Shown: positions 34,745-46,905 of the stretch, piece after piece | How positions within the stretch are numbered: position 1 is the stretch's first letter | Layout of the letters: each line of letters begins with the position of its first letter | NCBI RefSeq assembly: GCF_012489685.1 | Contig: NC_080043.1 | Coordinates: forward strand, 61,993,920-62,057,919 | From: Lotus japonicus | Taxonomy: Eukaryota; Streptophyta; Magnoliopsida; Fabales; Fabaceae | Reading direction: 5' to 3' | DNA: 64,000 nt | The notes under the pieces: model-generated | Databases searched by the model: none | Told to the model about the DNA's origin: nothing | What the model saw: the letters and a program-made list of their open reading frames with translations, nothing else | Position numbers and translations under genes: made by a program

Positions 34745-34774
34745 CTAGTATTGTGACCCGTGAAATACACGGAG
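34745..34774 (-). repeat. Third minus-strand Helitron 3' terminus
   Basis: CTAG at 34745-34748 with the hairpin ACCCGTGAAATACACGG at 34756-34772, more diverged than the others. It is the third end with the same orientation within 3.5 kb. Confidence 0.5.
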
Positions 34775-34779
34775 ATATT

Positions 34780-37700
34780 CATTTTTGTTTATAATGTGTA
34801 TTTTTCTTTTTCATATTCTTAGTTATTTTTATAGATTTACTAAAAGAAGAATCATGAATTAAAAGAATAAAATTTATTTTAAATATAAGAATTGTTGAAT
34901 CTGCTTCACACCGGTGCTGTTATGCCTGAAGCCGATGAGTTTAGTGGATGTTCTTGGGAGTTCATGCATCTTGGAGTTTTGGCGGATTTGTTTTGCGTTT
35001 TTTTAAGCTAAGAAAAGATTTTTACTTGGATATCCAAATAACTTTACTATAGAGTATGTATATGAACAAATTAACGCCCTTGACTGACTAAATCCCAAAA
35101 TAATTTGTACACTTGGTATTTTCATCATTGCACCTTGAATTGCTCTCAGTTGCAAGGTCTTTAGAACTTTCACGTAAGCTACTTAACGCTCAATTCCTAG
35201 TCTTCCATCAAACATGGTTCCTTTCAACTGTGTACCCAATCTCGAACTTCATCATCAGCATCCCAAGTTTTTTATCTTATAAAGATGAACTATCACAACT
35301 AAAATTTCTTCGTTATTTTCTTGGCTTAAGTACGCCACCAACTGGTCTGCGTATAAGCCTTAAAGTATACACACCAGTTGATTGCCTCAACAATTTTCAT
35401 TCTAATTTTAATAAAGTAAATATAATGATTTAGGAGAGCCTAAAAAATTTAATATAATCAATCAATGTATAAAAAGACACACGTCGAATCGTGTATTGCA
35501 ACATCTATATGCCTATTTGTCTTCTCATCCTTTTCACCTTCTATGAACCCACCCTTTCTGAACTAAATACCCAATAACATGTAAAATAAAAAAGGATAAA
35601 GATTAATAATAAACTTCAATGTGAGCATGCAATGCTGCTGTTGTATGAGAAGTAACCTAGCAAGTATTAGTCATTATAAAATCTCGTTTTGCTAGATTTT
35701 TTTGACCGTCTGGTTGGGTTTTGGTTGGGTCTGCAGAATCTTAGAGGGTATTTTTTGGTTGGTTTTGCTTTTTGGATCCCCTTTGAGGAGGGTGAAAATC
35801 AAAATTGACATAAAACTTCTAGCCATCCATAATGTTTTAGTACAAAACAATAATACACCAAATAATAGAGTGTAGGAAGTCATGCAAAAGGTCATGCAAA
35901 TTTCTCCTTTTTACGCGTCTCCCAAAAGAAATTATAATTTCAATCTATAGAGAAAAAGAAAAACAAATTAGTATAAGTTTATTATAAAGATATTAAAAAA
36001 TTGCTTGGAAATTTTATCACTTGACATTAGTGGAAGATTAAAGGATTAATAACACTCAAATATTATTATAACAACCTCAATTATTCATTCAATTACTAAG
36101 TCAAAATGAAAATAGATTAAATTGTATTTAAATGATTTCTTTCAATTTCAATTTAATTAATTTTTTAACCGTTATGTTTTTAATGATGTTTAAATAATTT
36201 TCTTTCAATTTAGATTTAACTCTATATTGGCTTTAGTTTAAAATTTCAATATTGGATAATTAAAATTTAAATTCAAAGATTTTTTAAAAAAAAAAATCAA
36301 ATATTTGTATTTATTTCAATTTGAACATTTACCTAAGTCTAATTCATATTTATATATCTTATATTTCTTCCTTAAATAGTAACTCATTCTATTATTATTT
36401 TTTAAATTATTAATTTAAATTATTTTTAATCAAGTTTCATATATTACTCTTATAATTTTAATTTTTCCAACACTTTCGCATATCTCATTTAGTCAACCTT
36501 AACACTACAGTAAACAAAGTGTGTGAGTGTCATAAATAATATTTATTCATGACATTAATTATTATAATTGCTAATATAGAATGAAACTTTAGGAATTCAC
36601 ATTTTATAACTGCTAAAAATTTATTGAATGAACTTCAACTTTATAACTTATGCCTCTTTACTATCCGATTGTAAGTTTCACCCAATTCCATGTAAATGAT
36701 ATTGTTTCAAATTACATGACACTAATATTTATCAATTAGTTATAAGATATGAAAAGTATTATTTATATTTATATGTCTTGGCCGGCTATTATTTTTTGTT
36801 CTATTAACATATAAAAGTTTCCATCAACATCTCTATAATATTCTTCAACTCATTATCTTATCAATTTTAGTCTTAAATTTTTATTATGTTAATAAATAGA
36901 TATTATTATGCACAACTTTTACTATTATAATTTACTAATAATATAAATAAAAATAAGTAATGTACCAATGAACTTGAACATTCTTCTATCAAATTTAAGT
37001 AAATTTTCTAGATTTAACATTGGTTTGGAGTAATTTAAATCGATGCAAGAACATAATGATTTCAAGGAACCTACAAAACCTTGATGAGCAAGTTTTGGTT
37101 CTTTAACCGTTGTCTCTTTCATTTTTCTTCAACCCACGCCTCTAAAGATGTATGTGTCTCTATTAAAGTTGGATATCCCTCCTTCTTTTCTGGTACCGAT
37201 AGAACAAATCATTTGAAATATTTAACTCAAACTCTTGTCAAGTATAGAAGAATATATGGATGGCACAAAATGATATTAATTTTTAAGGATAGAAAAAATA
37301 TAAGAAGAGTAAAGCCGGAATAGATACAACATCAGGTAAAGATAACAATCATGATTTGAAAGCTTGATCATCCTCATCACACGTATCATTATTGTTGCAA
37401 CAACTACCCTTCAAGGGTGCATTTTCCTAGTCAATACAGTTTTCCTTCCAAGTTGTTCAACTATGGAAGCAAGAATCCTTCATCTTGGTTATTTAAACCA
37501 AATTGCAAACACAAATTCTTATTTTTATGTTTCAAACTCATGCAAAAAATGGTGCAAGTTGTGTCCTCGTCCAACAAAATGCCAAAAAAGGTGTAAGTTG
37601 AGTCCTTTCCCAACAAAATAGCAATTTGCAAATTCAAGGATGAATGTTTAAGGAAAACTACATTTTAAAGGAAAAAATATAAACATATTAGTTATTTCTT

Positions 37701-37970
37701 TACACGATTGTCTCGCTTTGCTTGTTTCTTCATAACACACACATTTGTCCTCTTCTCCACTCGCACAATTGGAACCTGAAATTAAGAAAAACCAAACGGT
37801 AATATTCGAAATTAGAAGCTCAAGCCTTTGTAGACCCACTCACTTTTTAAAAAAATGAGAAAACATAAAAGAAATGATAAAATATAAGGGAAAAGCAAAA
37901 AATACATGGAAGAACATTCACCATTTGGAAGCTTGATCAAACTTTAAACCAAATAAGAAGCAAAATAAAG
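34780..37970. other. AT-rich interval, no gene supported
   Basis: Mostly low-complexity AT-rich sequence. Open frames at 35113-35433 (+) and 37081-37323 (+) reach 106 and 80 codons but show no domain I recognise, no splice context and no paralogue in the window. I treat the interval as decayed repeats. Confidence 0.45.
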
Positions 37971-37975
37971 GTAAG

Positions 37976-38319
37976 TGTTCTAGAATAAACCCTAAAACAG
38001 AGAACGACTAAGCAAAAGACTTAGAGTGTTATTCAAGTAGAAAAGTGAACACGGATTATACATCAGTGGCTCCCCATTATATAGTTGGTGAACCTAAACC
38101 CTAGTCAAAGATATATTACTAAATTGACTAGGCTACATAGAGGAGGAAATCAAGGGAATAATAATTAACTTCATTGACTAGTCTTGGGGATAAATTGATG
38201 ATGAATCTAGACTACACCACATGCTTGGTTGTCTTCCTTTTGGGCCACCTTACTTCATTCTTGGACCGTTCTTCCTGCTTGGAGGCATGCTCGGCCCAAT
38301 CCAAATTTATGACGGTACA
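37976..38319 (-). repeat. Outer element, 3' LTR (left, 344 bp)
   Basis: TG...CA ended. About 99% identical by eye to 50832-51179; the latter has a 4 bp indel near 50994 and substitutions near 50907 and 51131. Confidence 0.92.
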
Positions 38320-38451
38320 CAGCCCCCCAAGGCTTGTGGCTAGGAACTAGGCACAAAAGCCTTTAGAATTGGGCACGTGTTGCTTTAAGTCAACTGTCTT
38401 TAATGAACTTGTTGTTTTTTCCTCTTTAAACTTACTGGCATCGTATCGCAC

Positions 38452-39058
38452 ATGGCATAAGGCCAAGTGGTGAGGCTCGGCGCACAACACGGGGTTGAAT
38501 GGAGGTTATAAACGCACTGGGCACGGAGCCAAGCAGTGAGGCTCGACACGGGTCGGATGGAGGGCATAAATGCACTGAGCACGGGGCCAAGCGGTGAGGC
38601 TCGACACAGGGTCGGGCGGAGGATATAAACGCACTAAGCACAGGGGTAAGCGGTAAGGTTCGACACGCGACACGGGGTCGGGCGGAGGTTATACGCGAGG
38701 GCCAAGATATGAGGCTCGACGAACAACCAGAGTTGGGGAGGTTTAACGGACCTGGTCGAGGACTAGGCGGTGAGGCCCGACGCGCAACCGGAGTTGGCGG
38801 AGGTTTAACGCACCTGTTCGAGGACCAGGCGGTGAGGGTCGACGCGCAACTGGAGTTGGCGGAGATTAAAACGCACTTGACACGGGGCCAAGCGGTGAGG
38901 CTCGACGCGCAACCAGAGTTGGCGGAGGTTTAACGCACCTGGTCGAGGACCAGGCGGTGAGGCTCAACGCGCAACCGGAGTTGACGGAGATTAATACGCA
39001 CTTGGCACGGGGCCAAGCGGTGAGACTCAACGCACGACCCAGGGTCGAGCGGAGATTT
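38452..39058. repeat. GC-rich tandem array, ~60 bp units, in the outer element
   Basis: About ten units built around GCCAAGCGGTGAGGCTCGAC, each followed by a variable part and AACGCACTTGGCACGG or GCACCTGGTCGAGGACC. Two unit types alternate in the right half. The array is far richer in GC than its surroundings. It is non-coding as far as I can see, although short frames cross it. Confidence 0.88.
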
Positions 39059-39538
39059 GTTGCAATTTCCCATGATGCAGATTGCCTTGATTTTTATCTT
39101 GGTCGGTTAGATCAATTTTGGCTGACTATTTAGTCATTCAATCTTCCGGTCACATTGTCCAAGTGGTTGGTGGATAAGTGGTTTTCACTTTTCTCCAATT
39201 TCTTGATCTGAGTTAAGGAACTTCCATCGCATGCCTGATATATTTCTCATATCAATCATAATAATTTAAATAAGTGATATTTCAAGCCATAAATGAAATA
39301 AAGTCATTTTTAAGCCACGAGTGGTGGTAAATAATGCTGACGACCGATAAATAAGGAATGGAAAATGAATGTGAGATGATTTACATACCGTCAATACTTG
39401 ATATTGTTTGCAGTTCAGATATGTAAGAAATAAATTAAATAAATTATGAACGCAAGCTGAACAAATAACAAGATAATTATAGTCAAAGAGCTTTTATAAC
39501 AAAATAATCTCATTTAAAACGGTTTTTCTGAATTATCA

Positions 39539-42500
39539 TGTAAGACCTGGATTTTCAGAACAAGTTAAGTTTCCGACTCACACGTAGAATCAGTGTAAGC
39601 GTGACAGGAGTTTGACATTTGAGAAAGATTAATGAAGAAGAAAGTTCAGGAATTTCTTGAGGAATGTTGCGTAGTTGTTTTCGGAGTTAGTGCGAGTCGT
39701 CTGCACACTTGCCTTAGGGCGAGCGTGTCCAGAATAGGCTATTTCGCTCTTAAAGCAACGTTTTGAGTGAGATTTCGAACTCAGGGAAAATTTAAAGATT
39801 CTCTTTATTTTTCCATCGACCAGCGTTTCATTTCGGAACTCTGGACTGTACGCACGATAGGTTTCACTTTTCGGATGTCCGCCGACGCTAATTTCTTTGC
39901 TTCGAAACCCTATTTTCGAGCAATGGATGAAGACTTTTTCTATTCGGGACTTCTAACAAAGATTCCGTCCGCGTTGTCAGACTTGTTTCGACATTTCCAA
40001 TCTTTCTTCTGTTGGAAGTTTTGTCGTCTGAGCATCACAGCAAAAAGTAGTTTTTCGGGGCAGATTAACCGACACCGCTTTTGAGTTTTTCGATATCGTA
40101 TTTCCCAAATCCTAGATATTTGTTTTGAGTTCTGGAATTCTGACGCTAGAATCTCTCTTAGAATTCCACGGTGATCGTGCTGCAAAAATCGGAATCGCGA
40201 AATTTTCATTTTCCCGCGATTTCACCCGCCTATAAATAGCGCGAAAAAGCAAAATCCTCTCATTTTCTTTCCATTTGTGGCTGATTTCGTGGGGAGCAAG
40301 GGGGGAGGGGATTTCCGCGAAAACTTGACCAATCTTCGTGCAGTTCGTCCCTACTTCTAGGTATCGAGGTAACTAACACGATTCCTACCTCTGATTACTG
40401 TTTCTGCTGAGTTTCTGTAGTCGTTTCTGTGCTCTAAGTTTTGAGCTTTTTCTAAAATTGTCCGTTTTCTCTGATTTCTCGCTTGGGTTATGTTCCTTAT
40501 GTTCCCCTGAGTCTAAAACCTCTGATTGCGATTCAGTTGTCCAGGATCTGAAAAATTGACTCAAAACTCTTTTTGTCTCACATTTCGAAACTTTATTGTC
40601 GAAAAGACTTAATATGACTTCGTGCCTTTAGGATTTGTTGTCACGGATATCATGAGGATCGTTGCTGTCAAATTTGTTTTCAGAACTGATAACTTTGAAG
40701 TTTTGAGCCTTTATTTTGGACCAAAATGCCCCTGCGTAGTCGTATTTCGGCCCGATTGTCCGAAAATTGTTCTGACAGTTTCTTTGCCTTAGTTTTACCC
40801 TAAAACTACCTTGTGAATTGATTTGATCAAAGAAAAAGAGCCGAAGCCCTTTTTCCTTTGAGGCCGTGGACTATTTCCTTTAGGGGGGAGTTTTTCGGTT
40901 TCGAAAACTTGTCTTTTCGTACCTGATTGTCCTATTCTGAAGCTTTAATGCTTTGTCTATCGTTTATGTATTGTATTGCGATCGAACTAATCGATATTGT
41001 TTGGATTCTGCTTTGTTTTCTCCGAGGTTCAGTTGAAGGAACTTTGGAAGGTTCAGAGCACTTGAGTGAAGGAGCTTGTGATTTCGAAGCTAGATCAGCT
41101 CGAGGTTAGGGCAACTTACATATATTAGCTATGATTGCATGATAGGCGTCGATAAATTCGACTTATGCTTTGTCTGATGTTGTTTATGATGTTGAGTTGA
41201 TGTTATGATGCTTTTCCATAACTTGTGATGTTGTGCTTCTGTTGGATTGAGCGTTTTGACGCAACTTCGGAGTGGAGGTTCATTGATCTGGTGATCTTTG
41301 ATATCTCGGGTTGGATGAACAACCCTAGGCAAGTCCAAATGTGGGGTTTGAGACTTAGCCATTTGTTGGGATTCGTTGGAATTCCTAGACTTTCCCCGGG
41401 AAGTGTATTTTGGGTGGTTGATTTTTGGAAACTTAGAATGATAGAGCTTTCGAAAAATAAAGACTTGGGAAACTTAGACTTTGAGAAATAAACTCATAAC
41501 TTGGCTAATTCGAATTGAAACAATTTTTATTAACGTTTAAGCATAGGAGAACTGAAGGGGAAAATATTTACGAAAGGCGGGGAAAAGTCGACTTATGTTG
41601 TGGGTCTGGAGAGTTTGGAATTGGGGAAAGCCACTGAGGTGAGCTATGGTGATGATTGAAAGTCACCGAGTACTCTAGTACTCCTGGTAGTGTTGTTCGA
41701 GTCGTGTTGTATTGACCGGCACAGACTCTGGGTTTTGTTTGTGGGTTTTGTGGTGGGAGTTGTGTTGTATTGACCGACACTAACTCCAAGTCGTGTTGTA
41801 TTGACCGACACTGACTCTGGTTTTGATAATCATATTGCACACGTGCATATACGCGATGAAGTGCCAAGCAGAGTACTTCGGTATAACAGGAAGTAACGAT
41901 CAGCCATGCAGAGTTGAATCGGTCCTGACTATATCTGGCACAACAGGAGGTAACGATCATCCACGTAGAGTTGCATCGTGCCTGTTGATGTTCGGCATAG
42001 CAAGCAGAAATGGTCAAACCATGTAGAGTTTGTATCGTCTTGACTATAGCCAAAGGTGATAAGCGACGCCCGAGCAGAAATGGTTAAACACGAGGCCAGT
42101 GTTACGACCGTCTCGAGGTGCCCAGCCTATAAGTGGCAATACCGTTGGTTTGTCCCGTCGCCAAGCAGAGTGACGTCGTTGATTTGTTCCGTCGCCAAGC
42201 AGAGTGACGTTGTTGATTTGTTCCGTCGCCAAGCAGAGTGACGTTGTTGTTCTGTCCCGTCGCCAAGCAGAGTGACGTTATTCGGATTTGTGTCAGCATA
42301 TTCTGCACTGGCACACAATGCATCTTATTATGACTGAATTGTGTAAGAGATTTGATAACATGCTATGTATAAACCTTAGGGTAAGCAGTGCATAACTTAT
42401 ATGTATATATACAACATATATATATATACCCCTTTTATCGCATGTTGATTGTATATCTATTGTATTCTGTAAGTTGACCCTAGCGCCTTGGCTTTGTTTG

Positions 42501-43129
42501 TATGTTTGTGCTTGGGCGGTCGGCCTGCTGCCAGGCGTCCGTCAGCCGGTTCGTGATGATTCGTTGTGCGGGAAAGACCCGGAGCGGAACGACTATTACT
42601 GAAGCTTTCGACGAGGACCCGGACTTCATGACTGTTCGAGGGAGGGTCGATGATAGTAGTGTGGGTTATGGGTGGTTAGAGCCTTTTGAGTTAGTTGTTA
42701 CTGTAATAGCTCTGATTCGTCATTCATATTTTGGGACAGGGTAGGTTCCCGACGCATGGCTTTTGTGTGGTTCTCTTACTGAGGGATCACAGTGAGTCAG
42801 TCGGACCATAGGGGTCTTTGCTTAGGCCATTTTGAGGCCGACTTCCTCCTAGTGGTTTGTAATTATGATTTTCTCACTCACACATCTGGATCTGTAACTA
42901 TTTGCCTATGGGCACACTACTTTGGAGTCACTGCGAGTGCGCGTGACGGGAGAGTGCAGCTGAGGTGGTACATGTGTATATATTTGTATATTGGTTAGTT
43001 AGTGTTGGGGTTATGTCTTTATTTCTCTATCGCTTGATTTAAAAGGAATCAAACGAAAAAAATTACCTGTTTTCCGCGTAAAGTTTACTTTTGGTTACTA
43101 AAGTGACACCTGGAAATCGGGGTGTTACA
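39539..43129 (+). repeat. Inner element 5' LTR (3591 bp)
   Basis: A TATA box TATAAATA lies at 40231-40238, only ~690 bp into the LTR, leaving about 2.9 kb of transcribed R/U5. Downstream are palindromic repeats (three GTGTTGTATTGACCG units at 41700-41820), tandem 33 bp units at 42149-42283, and an AT/TA run near 42405-42428. Open frames inside repeat exactly in the other LTR and are not gene-like. Confidence 0.93.
42149..42283. repeat. Tandem 33 bp repeat in the 5' LTR
   Basis: Four units of CCGTCGCCAAGCAGAGTGAC plus a variable TTGTTGATTTGTT spacer. The same array recurs at 49529-49663 in the other LTR. Looser CAAGCAGA/GCAGAGT motifs precede it from 41860. Confidence 0.9.
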
Positions 43130-43132
43130 TTG

Positions 43133-43144
43133 TGGTATCAGAGC
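43133..43144 (+). promoter_or_regulatory. Primer-binding site of the inner element
   Basis: TGGTATCAGAGC, complementary to the 3' end of initiator tRNA-Met, starts 3 bp after the 5' LTR. It is intact. Confidence 0.92.
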
Positions 43145-43341
43145 TTGTCGAGTCTTTTGGGAGTCTTTGGGGAATAGGTCTTCTGTGCTAAGTTGTGTGA
43201 CTCTGCAAAGAGTAAAACCTTGATTGTCTGCCAAGCGATTTTCGCTTTAATTGATTGAAGTTGCTACCTAATCATATTGTGTAGCTATGCATAATACTAT
43301 CTTATGATTGGTACTGACTGTTTGCTAAACGAATACAGAAC

Positions 43342-44493
43342 ATGGTGAACGCGAACCAACTCGCTGAGATGGTAGCCACTTTGGTCCAAGTGATGACTGT
43401 ACAAACGAATGACAATGCACAGAGGCGTGCTGCTGAGGACGCACGTGAGCTACACCGGCTTCAGAGAGAAGCAGCCCTGGACCAGAATAGGGGATTGAAT
43501 GATTTTAGAAGGCAGGATCCACCCAAGTTCACAGGTGGGACTGACCCGGACGAGGCGGATCTCTGGATCCAAGAGATAGAGAAGATTTTTGAAGTACTAC
43601 AGACTAGTGAAGGGGCTAAGGTGGGCCTGGCAACTTATCTACTACTGGGCGATGCTGAGTACTGGTGGAGGGGCGCCAGAGGGATGATGGAGGCAAACCA
43701 TGTGGAGGTGAACTGGAATTCTTTTCGTGTCGCCTTTCTGGAGAAGTATTTTCCTGATAGTGCTCGTGACGAGCGTGAGTCGCAGTTTCTGACTCTTCGT
43801 CAAGGGAGCATGACTATTCCGGAATATGCTGCTAAGTTGGAATCTTTGGCCAAACACTTCCGATTTTTCCGTGATCAGGTTGATGAACCCTATATGTGCA
43901 AGCGCTTTGTGAGGGGACTGAGAGCTGACATTGAGGACTCAGTGAGACCGTTGGGGATTATGAGGTTTCAAGCTTTGGTTGAGAAGGCCACCGAGGTGGA
44001 GCTGATGAAGAATAGGAGGATGGATCGGGCTGGAACTGGGGGACCAATGAGGTCGAGTCCCCGGAGCTATCAAGGAAAAGGAAAGTTACAGATGAAGAAG
44101 CCTTATCAGCGTCCTACGGGGGAAGGGTTTACCCCAGGACCGTACAGGCCTACGATTGCTGCTGCGGGAGGAGCAGGAAGCCAAGCTGGAAGCCGTGAGA
44201 TAACATGTTTCAAATGCGGGGAGGTTGGGCACTACTCCACGAAATGCCCGAAGGGGAAACCGAGGTGTTTCAAGTGTGATCTACCAGGACATCTGGCCAA
44301 CAACTGCAAGACACCCAAGGTTGAGTCATTTGTTAACACCGTAAGGGGAAAGCGCCCTGCTGCTAAAGGAAGGGTTTATATCATGGACGGTGAAGAAGCT
44401 GAGGGGTTAACCAGAGGAGAGCGCAAGAACGATGGTAACCTTCTAACTATTCTTTCTCATTCTAGTATAGTATACTCTTCGTTACCCCCGTAG
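43342..44493 (+). CDS. Gypsy gag polyprotein, open
   Basis: Forms the retrotransposon particle and binds element RNA. The 383-codon frame starts MVNANQLAEMVATLV, 200 bp after the primer site. A retrotransposon gag domain spans residues ~55-225, with WIQEIEKIFEVL and FLEKYFPDSARDERESQFL as landmarks. A basic linker follows, then two CCHC zinc knuckles, CFKCGEVGHYSTKC and CFKCDLPGHLANNC (residues ~292-325). In related elements the frame runs on into protease. Here the position of the protease active-site D-S/T-G reads HSS, and the frame stops a few codons later. Gag itself shows no internal stop, so it may still make particles. Confidence 0.92.
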   Translation: MVNANQLAEMVATLVQVMTVQTNDNAQRRAAEDARELHRLQREAALDQNRGLNDFRRQDPPKFTGGTDPDEADLWIQEIEKIFEVLQTSEGAKVGLATYLLLGDAEYWWRGARGMMEANHVEVNWNSFRVAFLEKYFPDSARDERESQFLTLRQGSMTIPEYAAKLESLAKHFRFFRDQVDEPYMCKRFVRGLRADIEDSVRPLGIMRFQALVEKATEVELMKNRRMDRAGTGGPMRSSPRSYQGKGKLQMKKPYQRPTGEGFTPGPYRPTIAAAGGAGSQAGSREITCFKCGEVGHYSTKCPKGKPRCFKCDLPGHLANNCKTPKVESFVNTVRGKRPAAKGRVYIMDGEEAEGLTRGERKNDGNLLTILSHSSIVYSSLPP

Positions 44494-46890
44494 CGTGTGC
44501 AACACGCCTGAACTTGTTTTTACCGCTAAGCTTTGACCTTATAGTTATTACACCTACTAAGAATTCATTTGACTGCTGCTCGTGTTTTAACTATAGAAGT
44601 TACACGAGGTTTAGAATAACACACTAAGTCTAGAAAGTAGTCTTCCACCGATGCGATTATGAGGAAGCTAGTAGCTGAAGAACGAATCTTAGGGAGATTC
44701 CTTATAGGTAGTATACGTGTCATGTTGAGGGTGTGTAGTTCCGTAGCGGGATCATTAAAGGATTTAGTATTAGGATATTTGTGACTACTGGAGGATAGGG
44801 ATTCATTGACTGTTCCAGTGGGTTTTTCTAAATTTCCACCTTCGATGTATTAGGCCTGATCAACCTAATATTGAGGGGGTGATATTTGGAATCACAGCTG
44901 GTAATGGACCTTGATAGAAGGATGTGTAAGATGAATTTGAATTGATTGAGGATTAGTCGGATTTGGGAGGAAAGTTCGTGTTAAGCATTTGATTGTAAAA
45001 GATTAAGATTTAAATCTTTGGAAGTCGATGAGTGTCGTATAGACATTGATTGGTTAGTTCGTACGATTACTCCAAGTAGAGGTAGACTAAGTCAAGAGAT
45101 TTAATGCTGGAAAAGTATTAAGTAGTTTCTCGGAAGTTATGAAGTCATAGGTTATGTGATTGCTGAGGGGAGTTATTAGAGACTAAATAAGTTGGATTTA
45201 ATCAGGTTTTAGATGATAGCTTGATGGTAGCAAGAGTGAGAAGAATTAACTCTGAACTAGTTTGTTATAGTCGAGTTCGAGGAATAAGTTTTGCTAAGCG
45301 TTTGATTAATATGTGGAGACATTATAGTCTTAAGAGATGAATTTTCACTTGAAAAGTGTTGAATTAATGATTAAGTTGGAGAAAGAAAGTTTTAGCATAA
45401 GTTGAATACTTGAGGTTGTTGATATGGATTCCAAAGAAATATGCTAAGATTACTACGTGAGATTTACTAAGTTGGATTGAAATCTTAGGGTTAAGATTGA
45501 TCTTGAGAGTCGAGAATCGCGTACGAGTAGGAGATCTTATGGTTGTAGGTGTGACAATAGGAGTTGAATCTTAGAAGATTGAAGACCTGAAGGTGAGTTT
45601 CGGGTTAAGACCATTGAGGTGTAGTATAAGAGAGATCCTGACGTAAAGGAATTCTGGGTGGTGTGGAGTGTTAAGGTCGGTGATCGATTGATGTTGATTA
45701 TGAGGTTGCGGACATAATGACATGTGATAAGATTTGAATGATGTTAGCATAATAAGTTATGATTATGGATATCAGGATCAGGTGGTGAGTGTGGAAGCAT
45801 GACGACACTTATCAGGTCGTTTGGGTAAATGAAGGAGTTATAGTTTTAAGAAACGGATATTCATTTAAGAAGTATTGAAGAATTAAAGGTCATTAGAGGA
45901 CCAAACTTGGTGAAGGTTTAGGTTTTAAATCTATGAATGTCTGTCTAAGGTGTGTAGGACTTGAAGTTTGTCAGAATTTGATTGAGAAATTAAGAAGTTG
46001 ATTGACGAGATGGTGATTGAGTCACAAAAAGGAAGGTGTTAGTATTAAGACGAATATCTGAGGTTGTTATATTTTGACGAGTTTCGTAGAGTTTAAGAGT
46101 CAATGGCTAGTTAAGTCCCTTGAGGTATAGTTATGATTTAATCTTCTAGAGGATAAGTCTCGATTTGTGCGAAGTGTTAGGGATTTCAGTAAGTGTAAAT
46201 AGGTTTGAGTGAGGGAAGTTCTAAGGAAGAAGACGATAATAATGGATTGTTAGATATTAAGAAGAGGATTATCTTATAAGTTGTTGATAACTTGATGTTG
46301 AAGGGGATAAGATTAGTGAAGGACAAGAAATAAGGACATAAGTCGATTTTTAATTCGAAGGGTGACTAAGTAGGAGATTGATTTCATTGTGCGAGTGATG
46401 ATAGTTACGAAGTTAGAGGTGTTTTAATGGACTAGCGGTTTCCAAGGGGGAGGATTCGTCTAGGAGTTATCGAACGGACAAGTGGAGTTTTGGACTGTAG
46501 ATGAAGATCACGAGGACGAGTTGAGTATTTACCTTAAGATGACAGAGAGGCACCGAGTTTAAGAAGAATTTCGGACGACCGAAAGTAAAGAAGTAAGTGG
46601 CTAAGATGGTGCGACTGCACGGAATGCCAACCGATATCATTTCAAGCAGAGATCTGACGCATGTAATCGAGTCAGACGACATGAGGTTGAATGATGTTTT
46701 GTCTTTTGAGACGCCGATAGTTAGCAGTGGGGATAGAAGAGTGAAACAGTTAAGGGGAAAGCAGATTGCTTAAGTAAAGATTATGAGGAACAATGACACA
46801 GGCACTACTACATGAGAATTGGACGATAAGATCGAGGAACTGTATTCCGGACTTTCTCAGAACTCTGAGTTTCGAGGACGAAACTTTCTT
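44494..46890 (+). pseudogene. Degraded pol of the inner element
   Basis: This 2.4 kb should encode protease, reverse transcriptase, RNase H and integrase, but it is short for that and dense in stops. Recognisable pieces: frame-shifted protease continuation near 44495-44570 (ACATRLNLFLPLSFDL then ITPTK); an integrase piece MVRLHGMPTDIISSRD near 46605-46650; and the terminal FRGRNFLFGG-like end near 46870-46895. I cannot find the RT YVDD box. The plus strand is strikingly poor in C: in the three 60-base lines at 45181, 45421 and 45961 I count 12 C against 47 G. Confidence 0.8.
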
Positions 46891-46893
46891 TTT

Positions 46894-46902
46894 GGAGGGG
46901 AG
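46894..46902 (+). promoter_or_regulatory. Polypurine tract of the inner element
   Basis: GGAGGGGAG, preceded by a T run, lies three bases before the 3' LTR. It is the plus-strand primer site. Confidence 0.85.
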
Positions 46903-46905
46903 TAT

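Noticed and set aside
35113..35433. 106-codon plus-strand frame
   Set aside because: No domain, paralogue or splice context that I recognise, in AT-rich sequence. I could not support it as a gene.
37081..37323. 80-codon plus-strand frame
   Set aside because: Same reasons: no recognisable motif and no supporting context.
42149..42283. 33 bp repeats resembling a CRISPR array
   Set aside because: The units are head-to-tail with similar spacers, lie in an LTR of a plant genome and recur in the partner LTR. No cas genes are present.
41225..42744. Open frames of 60-161 codons on both strands inside the inner 5' LTR
   Set aside because: Each recurs exactly in the 3' LTR. None has a domain, and the region is repeat-rich leader sequence.
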